Source of the DNA: Deltaproteobacteria bacterium | GTDB lineage: Bacteria; Myxococcota_A; UBA796; JAFGLY01 | Reading direction: 5' to 3' | NCBI GenBank assembly: GCA_016927815.1 | Contig: JAFGLY010000125.1 | Location: forward strand, 21,416-85,415 | DNA length: 64,000 nt | Shown: positions 1-10,224 of the stretch, in pieces | How the letters are laid out: each line of letters begins with the position of its first letter | Numbering within the stretch: the first letter of the stretch is position 1 | Notes under the pieces: model-generated | Seen by the model: the letters and a program-made list of their open reading frames with translations, nothing else | What the model was told of the DNA's origin: nothing | Databases searched by the model: none | Program-made: the position numbers and the translations under genes

Positions 1-2386
1 AGGCGCCCGATCCGTCCACGAGGGTGACCGTGAACGAGAGCGGTCCGTCGAGCGCCACCGTCCAGGGGTGTCGGGTCTGCTGGGCCGCGCGGAGGGACAG
101 GAACCCGTACCCGCTCCAGTCCCCGAATCCCTCGGGGATCTCGAAGGAGAGCGAGTTCGCGTCCCCCTCGCTCCACTCGAGGATGCCCCCCCGGGTGGCA
201 TCCACCGTGTCCACGGCCTGGGTCATGCCGTTGTAGGGATCGCCCTCGGTCCACCCGAGGACCGAGTCGCGGTCGTCCAGCTTCCCCTCCCGCAGCACGT
301 CCCCGTCGTAGGAGACGGAACCCCCGCAGTCCGAGATGGCGATGTCGCTGCCGTTCTGGAAACCCTCGAGCACGATCAGATCCCCCTCCCGGTCCACCCG
401 GTACTGGTTCGCCACGACCGTGGTCTCGGCCAGGCTGGATCCGTGAAGATCGTCGTACAAGCGCGAGAGGTACTCCATGAGCAGTGGTTCGCCCTCGACA
501 CGGCCCTCCAGCAGGGCCAGCCACGCCGCCTTCGCCACGGCCTGGGCCTCCTCGGGTCCGATGAGATCGGGCCCCGTGCCATCGTCGAAGCCGCAGCAGT
601 TGAAGTCGTTGTGGGATGCGCCCTGGACGTAGGTGACGTGCGTGTCGCCCGTGGCGGCCTGGGCGATGCGGAAGAACTGGCACTGCACGCAGTCGGGCCC
701 ACCGGTGACGTCGCCATCGGCCGCGCCCGCGATGAGGTGGTACGGTCGGTCGTGGGGATCGGACTCCGTGACGTCGTTGAACACGGTGGGGGCGATGCTG
801 CTGATGAGCACGATGTCGCTGGGGGAGTAGGCGGTGACCTCGATGTCTCCCTCCACGAGGCGGTCGTAGGCCCTGACCACGCCCTCGCCCCCCCGGCTGT
901 GCCCGATCCAGACGATGCGGTGGCCGTCCACGTGGCCCAGGAGCACGCCCCCCTCGATGTTGTCGAGGTTCTCGAGGAAGTAGTCCGTGTTCAGGAGCGT
1001 GGTGGTGGATGCCGTCTCGATCCCCGGCCCGGTGTTGTTCTGGTGGGACATCACCACGTAGCCGTGGGAGGCGAGGTGCTCGCCCAGGTAGTCGTACCAG
1101 GTGTAGTCGTGCCCGTTGCCGTGGGACACCACCACCAGCGGCACCTGCCCCATCGTGCCGATGTCCTGGGGGTAGTAGAGGACCTGCCCGAGCCAGGATC
1201 CCCCCGAGTACTGCGCCATCACCACCTTGTGGGGCCCCTCGGCGGACAGGTCCTTCACGGCGGCCAGGCCCACGGTATCGCCCCCGTCGAGGAGATCTCC
1301 GGGGCCGTAGGCGCCGTCCCGGTCGAAGTCGAGGACCACGTCGAGCGGGCGCGCCACCTGCCCGTCGGGGTCGAGGGTGCTCCAGACCTCCACGACGTTG
1401 GAGGCCACGGAGTCCCCCGCCACGGTCAGGGTCTCGACCGTGCCGGTCACATCCACGAGGGTGGGATCCGAGGCCCAGGCCTCGGCCTCCCGGTGCTCCA
1501 CCACGTAGACGTCGGCGGCCAGGCCCACGCGATCCGCGAACCGGAAGGGGTCGAGGGCCACCCAGGCCGGACCTGTGGCATTGAAAGCATCCACGTAGGA
1601 GAACCAGGGGAACCCATCCCGCGGCACCCCCGAGAGGCCCGCCCAGTCCACCACTCGGACGTTCACGGTGTCCGACACCTCCCCACAGTCGCCGAGCCGG
1701 AAGGTCGCGGTGACCTGGCCCTCCGCGGCGGCCTCTCCACCGACGTAGAGGGTCGCGGGGAGCTCGCCTTGGGCAAAGGAAGCGGGCGTGGCGAGCGCCA
1801 GGCCGTCCCCGTCGAACAGCGACACCCCCGAGGCATCGACGATCACCATGGCTCCGGGCGTCGAGGACGTGAGGGTGAGGGCTCGCATCCGCACCAGGGC
1901 GAGCGGGCTGTGGAGGGGCGCCGCCGCGACGACGATGCCCGGATCCTCCTCGTCCTCCTCGCCAACGACGGCGTCCGCGAGGTCCACGTGGCAAGGCGCG
2001 CAGCCCACGCCCTCGATGCAGATGTCCTCCCCGAAGCACGTCTCCCGAGAGACCACGTCCCCGGCCTCGTCGCAGGTGACGGCCTCCTCGTCGATGCAGA
2101 GGACCCAGTTCGGCGTGAGGTCGCACTCGTCGGGCAGCTTCATGCAGCCCTGCCCCTCGACACACTCCCATCCCTCCTCGCAGGTCTCCCGCGAGGCTAC
2201 GTCCCCGGCTTCGTCGCAGTGGACGGCATCCCCATCGATGCAGACGATCCAGCCCGGCGGCACCTCGTCGCAGGGGTCGGTGGGGCCGCTGTCCTCCGGA
2301 AGACCGGTCTCTTGGGGCGTTTCACCGTCGTCGCAGGCGGCTGCCAGCAGGGCGAGGGCGAGGAGGATCGGGATCGGTGGGCGCAT
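1..2386 (-). CDS. Secreted lipoprotein, cysteine-rich N-terminal repeats followed by alpha/beta hydrolase (C-terminus cut by window edge)
   Basis: Minus-strand reading from ATG at 2386: MRPPIPILLALALLAAACDDGE (lipobox), two repeats ending in CDEAGDV.SRETC, then ...VVVSHGNGHDYTWYDYLGEHLASHGY...IVWIGHSRGGEG (nucleophile elbow). Not in the ORF list because it runs off the window. Confidence 0.85.
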   Translation of the reverse strand, partial: MRPPIPILLALALLAAACDDGETPQETGLPEDSGPTDPCDEVPPGWIVCIDGDAVHCDEAGDVASRETCEEGWECVEGQGCMKLPDECDLTPNWVLCIDEEAVTCDEAGDVVSRETCFGEDICIEGVGCAPCHVDLADAVVGEEDEEDPGIVVAAAPLHSPLALVRMRALTLTSSTPGAMVIVDASGVSLFDGDGLALATPASFAQGELPATLYVGGEAAAEGQVTATFRLGDCGEVSDTVNVRVVDWAGLSGVPRDGFPWFSYVDAFNATGPAWVALDPFRFADRVGLAADVYVVEHREAEAWASDPTLVDVTGTVETLTVAGDSVASNVVEVWSTLDPDGQVARPLDVVLDFDRDGAYGPGDLLDGGDTVGLAAVKDLSAEGPHKVVMAQYSGGSWLGQVLYYPQDIGTMGQVPLVVVSHGNGHDYTWYDYLGEHLASHGYVVMSHQNNTGPGIETASTTTLLNTDYFLENLDNIEGGVLLGHVDGHRIVWIGHSRGGEGVVRAYDRLVEGDIEVTAYSPSDIVLISSIAPTVFNDVTESDPHDRPYHLIAGAADGDVTGGPDCVQCQFFRIAQAATGDTHVTYVQGASHNDFNCCGFDDGTGPDLIGPEEAQAVAKAAWLALLEGRVEGEPLLMEYLSRLYDDLHGSSLAETTVVANQYRVDREGDLIVLEGFQNGSDIAISDCGGSVSYDGDVLREGKLDDRDSVLGWTEGDPYNGMTQAVDTVDATRGGILEWSEGDANSLSFEIPEGFGDWSGYGFLSLRAAQQTRHPWTVALDGPLSFTVTLVDGSGA

Positions 2387-3476
2387 GCGTCTCGGTAACA
2401 TGCTCGGGCGCCGTGTCGTGGGGGGCGGTGCGGGGCACGACGTCCACGTGCGCCTCCAGGATCGCGACCCGGGCGTCGAGCCTGCGGACGACGGACAACA
2501 GGCCCGGAAGCTCCTTCAGGGAGAGGGCCGCGCGCCGCCAGAGGGCGTGGGCGAAGGCCGGGTGACCGGACACGCGCGCGCCGTCCGGGAGATTCCGCGT
2601 GACGGTGCTTGCCGCTCCGACCTGGACGCCGTCCCCGATCTCCAGGTGACCCAGCACCGAGGCCCGGGCGGCCAGCGTGACGAACCGGCCGAGCCGGCTC
2701 GATCCGGCGACGCCCGAGCAGGCCACGAGCAGCGCGTGTTCTCCCACCGTCGCGCCGTGTCCCACCTGGACGAGGTTGTCGAGCTTGGCACCCCGACGGA
2801 CGCGCGTCTCCCCCACGGCCGCACGGTCCACGCAGGTGCACGCCCCCAGTTCGACGTCGTCCTCCAGGACGACCCGGCCCACCTGGGGGATCTTCACGTG
2901 GCCGTCCGGCGTGGTCGCGAACCCGAACCCGTCGGACCCCACCACGGCGCCGGGATTGAGCACCACGCGGTCGCCGACCACGCACGCCTCGCCCACCACC
3001 GCGCGGGCGCCGATCCGGCAGTCCCGGCCCACCACCGCCCAAGCTCCGACCACCGCACCCGGCTCCAGGCGCGTGCCCGGTCCGACCCGAGCGTGGGCAC
3101 CCACCACCGCGAGGGGTCCTACGGCGGCGCCCGTCACGTCGGCCGTAGGGTCCACCACCGCCGAGGGATGGACGCCCGGCACCACCTCCGGGTACGGGTG
3201 GAAGAGCGCGAGGGCTCGCGCGAACCCGAGGTAGGGATCCGGGACGCGGAGGGTCGTGCGGCCGGGGGCAGGCGTGTGAGGGTCCAGCAGGAGGACGCCG
3301 GCCCGGGTGGTGGCGATGTGGCGTGCGTAGCGGCGGTTGGCCACGAAGGCCAGGTGCTCGGGACCCGCCTCCTCGATGCTCCGGATGTCGTCCAGGACGG
3401 TATCCGCGTCCGCTCCCGCTCCCACCTCCAACACGCCACCGAGGGACCGGGCCACGGCCGCGACGGTGACGCCCAC
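2322..3476 (-). CDS. lpxD: UDP-3-O-acylglucosamine N-acyltransferase
   Basis: Left-handed beta-helix hexapeptides; GPLAVVGAHARVGPGT...VGSDGFGFATTPDGHVKIPQVGRVVLEDDVELGACTCVDR is the LpxD signature. Confidence 0.95.
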   Translation of the reverse strand: MGVTVAAVARSLGGVLEVGAGADADTVLDDIRSIEEAGPEHLAFVANRRYARHIATTRAGVLLLDPHTPAPGRTTLRVPDPYLGFARALALFHPYPEVVPGVHPSAVVDPTADVTGAAVGPLAVVGAHARVGPGTRLEPGAVVGAWAVVGRDCRIGARAVVGEACVVGDRVVLNPGAVVGSDGFGFATTPDGHVKIPQVGRVVLEDDVELGACTCVDRAAVGETRVRRGAKLDNLVQVGHGATVGEHALLVACSGVAGSSRLGRFVTLAARASVLGHLEIGDGVQVGAASTVTRNLPDGARVSGHPAFAHALWRRAALSLKELPGLLSVVRRLDARVAILEAHVDVVPRTAPHDTAPEHVTETHAPTDPDPPRPRPAGSRLRRR

Positions 3477-3489
3477 CGGGGCCTCCGGG

Positions 3490-4017
3490 CTACCGGGCAG
3501 GATGCTTCTGGTTGTAGCGGGTGACGAGGTCCGTCGTGAGGTCGTCGAGGGAGGAGGAGTACACGACGTTGCTCTTTTCGAGGATGAGCGTGTATCCGCG
3601 CTCGCGCCCGATGGCCGAGGCCTCGTCGCGCAGCTTGGAGATCAGGCCGTCCATGATGCTCATGTAGGTGCTCTGGAGATCCTGCTCGGACTGCTGGGCC
3701 AGCTGCTGGAACTCGGCCTGGGCCTTGATGAACGCCTCCTCCTTGGCCGTCCGGGCCTGCTCCGAGAGCAGCGCCGACTGGTTGCGGAGCTCGGTCTGCA
3801 TGGACGCCAGCGCCTGGCGGCGTCCATCGATGACCTTCATCTTCTCCTCCCGCATGCCCTCCAGCCGGGCCATGGCGGTGGTGCCCTCCTCGACCTGGTT
3901 GAGCGCCGCCTGGAAGTCCACCACCGCGATCTTCAGCTCCGCTGCGGACGCGGTGGCGGGCAGGACGAACAGGGCGACGAGCGCCAGGAACCGCAAGAAG
4001 ATGCAGAGGCGGGACAT
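3490..4017 (-). CDS. OmpH/Skp family periplasmic chaperone
   Basis: Signal peptide, LKIAVVDFQAALNQVEEG, coiled coil, C-terminal TLILEKSNVVYSSSLDDLT. Confidence 0.9.
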   Translation of the reverse strand: MSRLCIFLRFLALVALFVLPATASAAELKIAVVDFQAALNQVEEGTTAMARLEGMREEKMKVIDGRRQALASMQTELRNQSALLSEQARTAKEEAFIKAQAEFQQLAQQSEQDLQSTYMSIMDGLISKLRDEASAIGRERGYTLILEKSNVVYSSSLDDLTTDLVTRYNQKHPAR

Positions 4018-4090
4018 CGCGAGACTCCGAGAGGCTTGGGACCGGCCCCTTGTAGCGCCGGTTCGCCTCGGGGTCCAGCCGGGGGCGTCG

Positions 4091-4855
4091 CTAGGGACGG
4101 TTCCGCTCCCAGAGCAGTCTCAAGCCGTCGAGCGTGAGGAAATCGTCCACGCGGTCGATCTCTTCGCTGTCCGAGGCCACCATGTTGGCGAGTCCGCCGG
4201 TGGCCACACAGGCGGAGTCGCCGCCCAGTTCGGCCTTGCAGCGCCGGGCGATGCCGTCGACCAGGCCCACGTAGCCCCAGTAGAGGCCCGATTGCATGGA
4301 GGCGACGGTGTTGGTCCCGATGGCCGCACGCGCCCGCTCCAGCTCGATGCGGGGCAACTTGGCGGTCCGCGCGTAGAGCGCCTCGGCCGAGATCTGGAAC
4401 CCGGGGGCGATGGCGCCGCCGACGTAGTCGCCCTCAGCGTCTACGCAGTCGAAGGTGGTGGCGGTGCCGAAGTCCACGATCACCACGGGCGCCCCGTACC
4501 GTTCCCGCGCTGCGACCGCGTTGACGATCCGATCCGCGCCCACCTCCCTCGGGTTGTCGGTGTGGACGCGCATCCCGGTCCGGGTGCCGCGCCCGATGAC
4601 GAGCGCGTCGACCTCGAGGTAGCGCCGGATGGCCTTCTCCAGGCCATACAGCAGGCTGGGGACCACGCAGGAGATGGCCGCGCCATGGACGTCTTTCGGA
4701 CCCAGCCCCTGGAGTCCCAGGTGCTGGACCAGGATGAGCCCGAACTCGTCCGTGGTCCGGGGGCAGGTGGTGAGTCGCCAGTGATGGCGGACCTCCTCGC
4801 CCTGCGCCATGCCCATGACGATGTTGGTGTTGCCTACGTCCAGCACGAGCAGCAT
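4091..4855 (-). CDS. coaX: Type III pantothenate kinase
   Basis: MLLVLDVGNTNIVMGMAQGEEVRHHWRLTT, VIVDFGTATTFDCV, ATGGLANMVA. Confidence 0.95.
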   Translation of the reverse strand: MLLVLDVGNTNIVMGMAQGEEVRHHWRLTTCPRTTDEFGLILVQHLGLQGLGPKDVHGAAISCVVPSLLYGLEKAIRRYLEVDALVIGRGTRTGMRVHTDNPREVGADRIVNAVAARERYGAPVVIVDFGTATTFDCVDAEGDYVGGAIAPGFQISAEALYARTAKLPRIELERARAAIGTNTVASMQSGLYWGYVGLVDGIARRCKAELGGDSACVATGGLANMVASDSEEIDRVDDFLTLDGLRLLWERNRP

Positions 4856-4864
4856 GGCCTTCCC

Positions 4865-5614
4865 CTACCGCAGCGGTGCGGGCTCGACGTCGCCGGCGAG
4901 GATCGCCTCGACCGCGCCTCCGTCGAGCCCCAGGAGCAGGGCGCCGTCCTCTCGGAGGCCGAGGGCGAGCCCCTCCCGACCCCCCGCGCGCACACGTCGT
5001 CCGAGGGTCGCGCTCCTCTGCCGCCACTGGGCGAGAACGGTTTCGCGTCGGTCCTCCACCTGGGTGAGCCGAGCCTCCATGGCGGGGACCACCCTGGCCA
5101 GGATCTCCCACCGGTCCAGCGCCGAGCCCCGGATCATGGCGAGGCTCGCGGCCGTGGGGATCTCTGGGGGGAACGACGGCTGGTTCACGTTGATTCCGAC
5201 CCCCACCACCACGTACCGCACCGAGAGGCCCTGGATCTCGGCCTCGGCGAGCAGGCCCGCCACCTTCCGATCGCTGGAGTCCACGACGTCGTTGGGCCAC
5301 TTGACCCGGAGATCCAGGGCCTCGGCCACGCCCAGCCCCGCCGCGAGGCAGAGGAGGGGCGTGTCCTCGGGCCGGGTGCCCGGGCGCAGCACCAGGGAGA
5401 GGTAGAGGTTCTGCCCGGGTGGGGAGTACCAGGCCCGACCCAGCCGGCCCCGGCCGGCGGCCTGCGCGTCCGCCACCACGAGGGTGCCCGACGGCGCGCC
5501 GGCCTCCGCGAGCCTACGGGCGTCGTCGTTGGTGGATCCGGTGGTCGCCGTCCAGTGTACGGGACGGCCCAGGCGGGAGGCCAGCATCTCGGCCATCGGG
5601 AGGCTCGGGCCCAC
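4865..5614 (-). CDS. birA: Biotin--[acetyl-CoA-carboxylase] ligase
   Basis: TGSTNDDARRLAEAGAPSGTLVVADAQAAGRGRLGRAWYSPPGQNLYLSLVLRP, VKWPNDVV, VVVGVGINVNQ; no N-terminal DNA-binding domain. Confidence 0.93.
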   Translation of the reverse strand: MGPSLPMAEMLASRLGRPVHWTATTGSTNDDARRLAEAGAPSGTLVVADAQAAGRGRLGRAWYSPPGQNLYLSLVLRPGTRPEDTPLLCLAAGLGVAEALDLRVKWPNDVVDSSDRKVAGLLAEAEIQGLSVRYVVVGVGINVNQPSFPPEIPTAASLAMIRGSALDRWEILARVVPAMEARLTQVEDRRETVLAQWRQRSATLGRRVRAGGREGLALGLREDGALLLGLDGGAVEAILAGDVEPAPLR

Positions 5615-5615
5615 T

Positions 5616-6437
5616 TCAGGCCTCCAGATCGAGAGCGAAATCCACCCAGCGCGCCCGGTGGACGAGCCCTCCCACGCTGACGAAATCGATGGGCACCTCG
5701 AGGGTGGCGAGTCGGGCGATCCGCTCTGGCGTCATCCCTCCGCTGGCCTCGAGCACGACGCGCCCGGCGAGCTCCTTCGCCAGGGCCTGGAGCGCGTCGT
5801 CGTCCATGTTGTCGAGCAGGAGGGCATCGGCGCCCGCGGCCAGGGCCTCGAGCGCCTGGTCGCGTCCCTCCACCTCGACCTGCACCTTGAGCAGGTGGTG
5901 GGTCCGGGCGCGCACCCGGCGCACCGCCTCGGCGATCCCCTGGGCCGCGACGATGTGGTTGTCCTTGACGAGCACGCCGTCGTACAGGGCGAAGCGGTGG
6001 TTTCGGCCGCCACCCGCCCGGACCGCGGCCTTCTCCAGGGTCCGATGGAGCGGCGTGGTCTTCCGGGTGTCCACCACCGCGAAAGCGCCTCGGGCGGCCT
6101 GCACGTGCACGCGCGTCCACGTGGCGATGCCCGAGAGCCGCATGAGGAAGTTGAGGGCGGTCCGCTCGGCGGTGAGCAGGGCCCGAACGGGCCCCTCGGC
6201 CGTACCGACGAGCCCCCCCCTCTCCACGCTCGTTCCGTCGGCCGCAGCCGGCGTGTACCGCGCCCCCAACAGGGCGAACACGCGCCCGGCCGCTTCCTGC
6301 CCGGCCACCACCGCGGGTTCGCGGGCCACCACGCGGGCTTTGCCCTGGAGGTCGCCCGGCACGCAGGCTTCGGTGGTGACGTCGCCCGGGCCGACGTCCT
6401 CGACCAGGGCCAGTCGGATCAGCTCGTCGAGGTTCAC
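5616..6437 (-). CDS. nadC: Nicotinate-nucleotide diphosphorylase (carboxylating)
   Basis: LVEDVGPGDVTTEACVP, LNFLMRLSGIAT, DTRKTTPLHRTLEKAAVRAGGGRNHRFALYDGVLVKDNHI. Confidence 0.96.
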   Translation of the reverse strand: MNLDELIRLALVEDVGPGDVTTEACVPGDLQGKARVVAREPAVVAGQEAAGRVFALLGARYTPAAADGTSVERGGLVGTAEGPVRALLTAERTALNFLMRLSGIATWTRVHVQAARGAFAVVDTRKTTPLHRTLEKAAVRAGGGRNHRFALYDGVLVKDNHIVAAQGIAEAVRRVRARTHHLLKVQVEVEGRDQALEALAAGADALLLDNMDDDALQALAKELAGRVVLEASGGMTPERIARLATLEVPIDFVSVGGLVHRARWVDFALDLEA

Positions 6438-9085
6438 CGGTCGGTCTCCAGGAGGGCTCGGGCGGCTTCGAGCGCGGCCACCCGGTCACGGGCCGCCGCC
6501 CGCTTGCCGCGGAAGGACTCTACCACCTCGGCCGGTGCGCGTTGGGCGAAGCCGGGGCTCGACAGGCGGCGCTCGATCGCCTCCAGGTCCCGCGTGGTCT
6601 TCTCGATGGCCCTGTCCAGCCGGGCGCGCTCGGCCTCCACGTCGATCACGCCTTCCAGGGCCACGAAGGCTCGTTCCCCTCCCACCAGGATGGCGGCCGA
6701 CACCCCCTCCGGTCGGCCGGCGGCGAGGAACCGGGTGACGTGGGCGAGCGTGCGCAGCGCGGGCAGGTGGCGGCCGAGGCAGGCCGCCCGCTGGCCGTCG
6801 GACTGGAGCGTAAGCCCGATCCTGGGCGACAGCTCCATCTCGCTGCGAATCCTGCGCACCTCCACGACGGCCTCTTGTAGCAGGTGGATCTCGTCGAGCA
6901 CCGCCGGATCCGAGGGGAACTCCTCGGGCCGCGGAAACGGCGCCTGCATGACGGAGCCGGTGGTGCCGGGCAGGTGCTGCCAGATCTCCTCCCCCAGGAA
7001 GGGCATGATCGGGTGTACGAGACGGGCCACCGCACCCATCCCCTCGACGAGGGTGCGCCGCGCGGCGCGTCGGGCTCCAGGGGTGGCGTCGCCGTAGAGC
7101 ACGCCCTTGGCCAGCTCGAGGTACCAGTCGCAGAGCTCGTCCCAGGTGAAGGCGTAGATCTCGTTGGCCGCGTCGTTGAAGCGGTAGGACTCGAACGCCT
7201 CCCGCACCCGTCGGACCGCCTCTCCCAGGCGGGCCAGGATCCAGCGGTCGTAGACCGAGGGCTCGACCGGGCCCTCGAGCCCCTCGTCGCCGAGGTTCAT
7301 CGTCACGAATCGGAAGGCCTGCCAGAGCTTGTTGGTGTACCGGCGTGCGCTCTCGACCCGGCCGTCCTCCCAGGCGATGTCGGACCCCTGGGTGGTGGCC
7401 TGGGTGAGCGCGAAGCGGAACGCGTCCGCCCCGTACCGATCGATGGTCAGGAGCGGATCCACCGCGTTGCCCTTCGTCTTGGACATCTTCTGCCCCTGGG
7501 CGTCGCGGATGAGGCCATGGATGCAGACGTCTCGGAAGGGCACGCTCCCGGTGTGGTGGATCCCCGAGAAGACCATGCGGGCCACCCAGAAGAAGATGAT
7601 GTCGTAGGCCGTGACGAGCACCGTCGTGGGGTACCAGCGTTCCATCTCCACCGTTCGCTCGGGCCAGCCCAGGGTGGAGAAGGGCCACAGCGCGGACGAG
7701 AACCAGGTGTCGAGCACATCCGGATCCTGCTCGATGCGGTCGGACCCGCAGCGCGCACAGGCTTCGGGATCCTCACGGGCCACCGTGATGTGACCGCACG
7801 CCTGGCAGTACCAGGCGGGGATCCGGTGGCCCCACCACAGCTGCCGGGAGATGCACCAGTCGGTGATGCCCCGAAGCCAGGAGAAGTAGGTGTTTTCCCA
7901 CTGCTTCGGAACGAACCGCGTGAATCCGTGCTCCACGGCTGCCGTCGCGGGCGCCGCGAGCGGCTTCATGCGGACGAACCACTGCGTGGACACCATGGGC
8001 TCCACGAAGGCTCCCGAGCGCTGCGATCGCCCGATGGCCATGACGTGAGGCTTCGAGCCCCGGTCCAGTCCCAGCTGCGCCATGCGTTCCTTGACGGCCT
8101 CGCGGGCCTCGAACCGATCCATGCCGGCGAACGGACCGCCCTCGGAATTGAGCGTTCCGTCCCCTTTCAGGATGTTGACGAACGCGAGGCCGTGCCGCTT
8201 GCCCACCTCGTAGTCGTTGGGGTCGTGGGCGGGCGTGACCTTGACGGCGCCGGTGCCGAACGCGGGGTCCACGAGGATGGCATCGGCGATGATCGGGACC
8301 TCGCGTTCGCAGAACGGGTGGCGCACCGTCCGCCCCACGAGGTGGGCGTAGCGCGGATCCTCGGGGTGGACCGCAACCGCGGTGTCCCCGAGCATGGTCT
8401 CCGGCCGGGTCGTGGCGACCACGATCTCTCCCGATCCGTCGGTGAGCGGGTAGGCGAAGGACCACATCTCCCCCTGGATGCCCTCCTCGTGCACGACCTC
8501 GAGATCGGAAAGGGCGGTCTGCCCCACGGGATCCCAGTGGATGAGGCGCGTGTCCCGGTAGATCAGGCCCTGCTCGTAGAGGCGCACGAACGCCTCCCGC
8601 ACGGCTCGGGTGAGCCCCTCGTCGAGCGTGAACCGCTCGCGCGTCCAGTCGCAGGACGCGCCCAGGCGTCGGAGTTGCCGGGTGATCGTGCCCCCGTAGG
8701 TGGCCTTCCAGGCCCAGGTGCGCTCCAGGAAGGCCTCCCTCCCGATGTCGTGGCGGGTCCGCCCCTCCTTCGCGAGCTCCTTCTCCACGATCCACTGGGT
8801 GGCGATGCCCGCGTGGTCGGTGCCCGGAATCCAGACCGTGTTGTCGCCGGCCATCCGGTGGTAGCGCACGAGCACGTCCTGCAGCGTGAGGTCGAGCGCG
8901 TGCCCCATGTGCAGCGATCCCGTGACGTTGGGCGGAGGGATCACGATGACGAAGGGTCTTCCGGGCGCCTCTGGATTGCCCCGGAAAAAGCCGGATTCCT
9001 CCCACCACGGGTAATACCGTTCGGCGGCCTCGTGAGGATCGTACAGGCGCGCCACGGGCTCGGTGGGATCGGCGGGGCCGGACAT
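6434..9085 (-). CDS. valS: Valyl-tRNA synthetase
   Basis: PPPNVTGSLHMGHALDLTLQD, KMSKTKGN, C-terminal coiled coil; start set at MSGPADPTEP rather than the ORF extension. Confidence 0.96.
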   Translation of the reverse strand: MSGPADPTEPVARLYDPHEAAERYYPWWEESGFFRGNPEAPGRPFVIVIPPPNVTGSLHMGHALDLTLQDVLVRYHRMAGDNTVWIPGTDHAGIATQWIVEKELAKEGRTRHDIGREAFLERTWAWKATYGGTITRQLRRLGASCDWTRERFTLDEGLTRAVREAFVRLYEQGLIYRDTRLIHWDPVGQTALSDLEVVHEEGIQGEMWSFAYPLTDGSGEIVVATTRPETMLGDTAVAVHPEDPRYAHLVGRTVRHPFCEREVPIIADAILVDPAFGTGAVKVTPAHDPNDYEVGKRHGLAFVNILKGDGTLNSEGGPFAGMDRFEAREAVKERMAQLGLDRGSKPHVMAIGRSQRSGAFVEPMVSTQWFVRMKPLAAPATAAVEHGFTRFVPKQWENTYFSWLRGITDWCISRQLWWGHRIPAWYCQACGHITVAREDPEACARCGSDRIEQDPDVLDTWFSSALWPFSTLGWPERTVEMERWYPTTVLVTAYDIIFFWVARMVFSGIHHTGSVPFRDVCIHGLIRDAQGQKMSKTKGNAVDPLLTIDRYGADAFRFALTQATTQGSDIAWEDGRVESARRYTNKLWQAFRFVTMNLGDEGLEGPVEPSVYDRWILARLGEAVRRVREAFESYRFNDAANEIYAFTWDELCDWYLELAKGVLYGDATPGARRAARRTLVEGMGAVARLVHPIMPFLGEEIWQHLPGTTGSVMQAPFPRPEEFPSDPAVLDEIHLLQEAVVEVRRIRSEMELSPRIGLTLQSDGQRAACLGRHLPALRTLAHVTRFLAAGRPEGVSAAILVGGERAFVALEGVIDVEAERARLDRAIEKTTRDLEAIERRLSSPGFAQRAPAEVVESFRGKRAAARDRVAALEAARALLETDR

Positions 9086-9205
9086 GGAGACCTCGAGAGG
9101 GGCGGGAGCGGGCGACTGTGTCGCGGGCCCCCCTAGTAGCGCCCCTTCCCGGAACGTCCACACCCAGCCCTCGACCGCCGTGCGCGCCGCTCCGGGTCGG
9201 GGATT

Positions 9206-9928
9206 CTATCGTGGATCGTCGCCGTTTCGAGGCCTGAGGAGCTGCTCCGCCACGGCCCGGCGCACCGCGTCCTCGAAGACCGCCCGCACCCTCCCCGGCT
9301 CGAGCAGCGCCTTGGCCAGGACCCCCTCGAGGGTCTCCGGGAGAACGGCCAGCACGGCTCGTTCCACCTCGACGTCCGGGGTGGCGGCCCTTGGAGGGAA
9401 GACCTCCTCTTCGGGCACGAAGGTGGCCAGTCGCTCCGACCCCACGAGGGGTACGAAGGTCGCACGCGACGGAGGGGGTTCGAGGAACTCCACGTTCGCA
9501 GGAGGAAGATCTTCCTCGACCAAAGGACCGTCGTCGCCCGGGGCGTCGGGGTCCTCCGGGGCCAGTTCCCCGAGCGCGGACTCGAGCTGAGCGCGCACGG
9601 CCTCGACGTCGAGCGGGCGCCGCACGCCTGCCGTGACGCCGCTGGCCCGGGCCCGCACACCGTCTACCACGTCGGCCTCACCCCACACCAGGAAGATCGG
9701 TGCATCCGGGCAGGTCTCGCGAACCCTGCGGGCCAGGTCGTATCCGTTGCCCCCAGGCAGGAGGAGCGCCGTGAAGAGGGCCGCGAGATCGCAGGAGCCG
9801 GCCAGGGCGATGGCCTCGTGGAAGCTCCGGGCGGGGAGCACCTGGATCGACGAGGGGTCCAGCGCGGCGCGCACGCTTCCCAACGTGTCGGGCTGCGGGT
9901 CGACGACCATGACCGTACGGGGCGGCAT
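9206..9928 (-). CDS. Response-regulator receiver-like protein
   Basis: MPPRTVMVVDPQPDTLGSVRAAL... receiver-like fold with C-terminal alpha-helical tail; start set at ATG 9928. Confidence 0.65.
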   Translation of the reverse strand: MPPRTVMVVDPQPDTLGSVRAALDPSSIQVLPARSFHEAIALAGSCDLAALFTALLLPGGNGYDLARRVRETCPDAPIFLVWGEADVVDGVRARASGVTAGVRRPLDVEAVRAQLESALGELAPEDPDAPGDDGPLVEEDLPPANVEFLEPPPSRATFVPLVGSERLATFVPEEEVFPPRAATPDVEVERAVLAVLPETLEGVLAKALLEPGRVRAVFEDAVRRAVAEQLLRPRNGDDPR

Positions 9929-10101
9929 GCGGATCCAGTGCTCCGGATACCCTCCCCTATCCGGTACCGTTCCCATGGGCGGCACGTCGAGGGAGAACCC
10001 ATGGCCGCCGCCAGGGCACACGATCCCGGGCCGGTGCTCCGGAATCGGCTTGCCTCCCGACCGTGACCGTGCGAACCTGACAGGGAGACGGCTCTCCTCC
10101 C

Positions 10102-10184
10102 GGGGGCGTGGCGGAACGGCAGACGCGCCCGACTCAAAATCGGGTGAGCATACGCTCTTGAGGGTTCGATTCCCTCCGCCCCCA
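10102..10184 (+). tRNA. tRNA-Leu (anticodon CAA)
   Basis: GGGGGCG...CGCCCCC acceptor stem, anticodon arm CCCGA-CTCAAAA-TCGGG, long variable arm GAGCATACGCTC, T arm GAGGG-TTCGATT-CCCTC. Confidence 0.95.
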
Positions 10185-10224
10185 CCTCCCCGTCCGTCTC
10201 GCTGGGGCGCCGCGCCCCGGGGGC

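Noticed and set aside
68-2398. 776-aa plus-strand ORF
   Set aside because: Antisense shadow of the minus-strand lipoprotein/hydrolase; low-complexity His/Val/Gly composition and no motifs.
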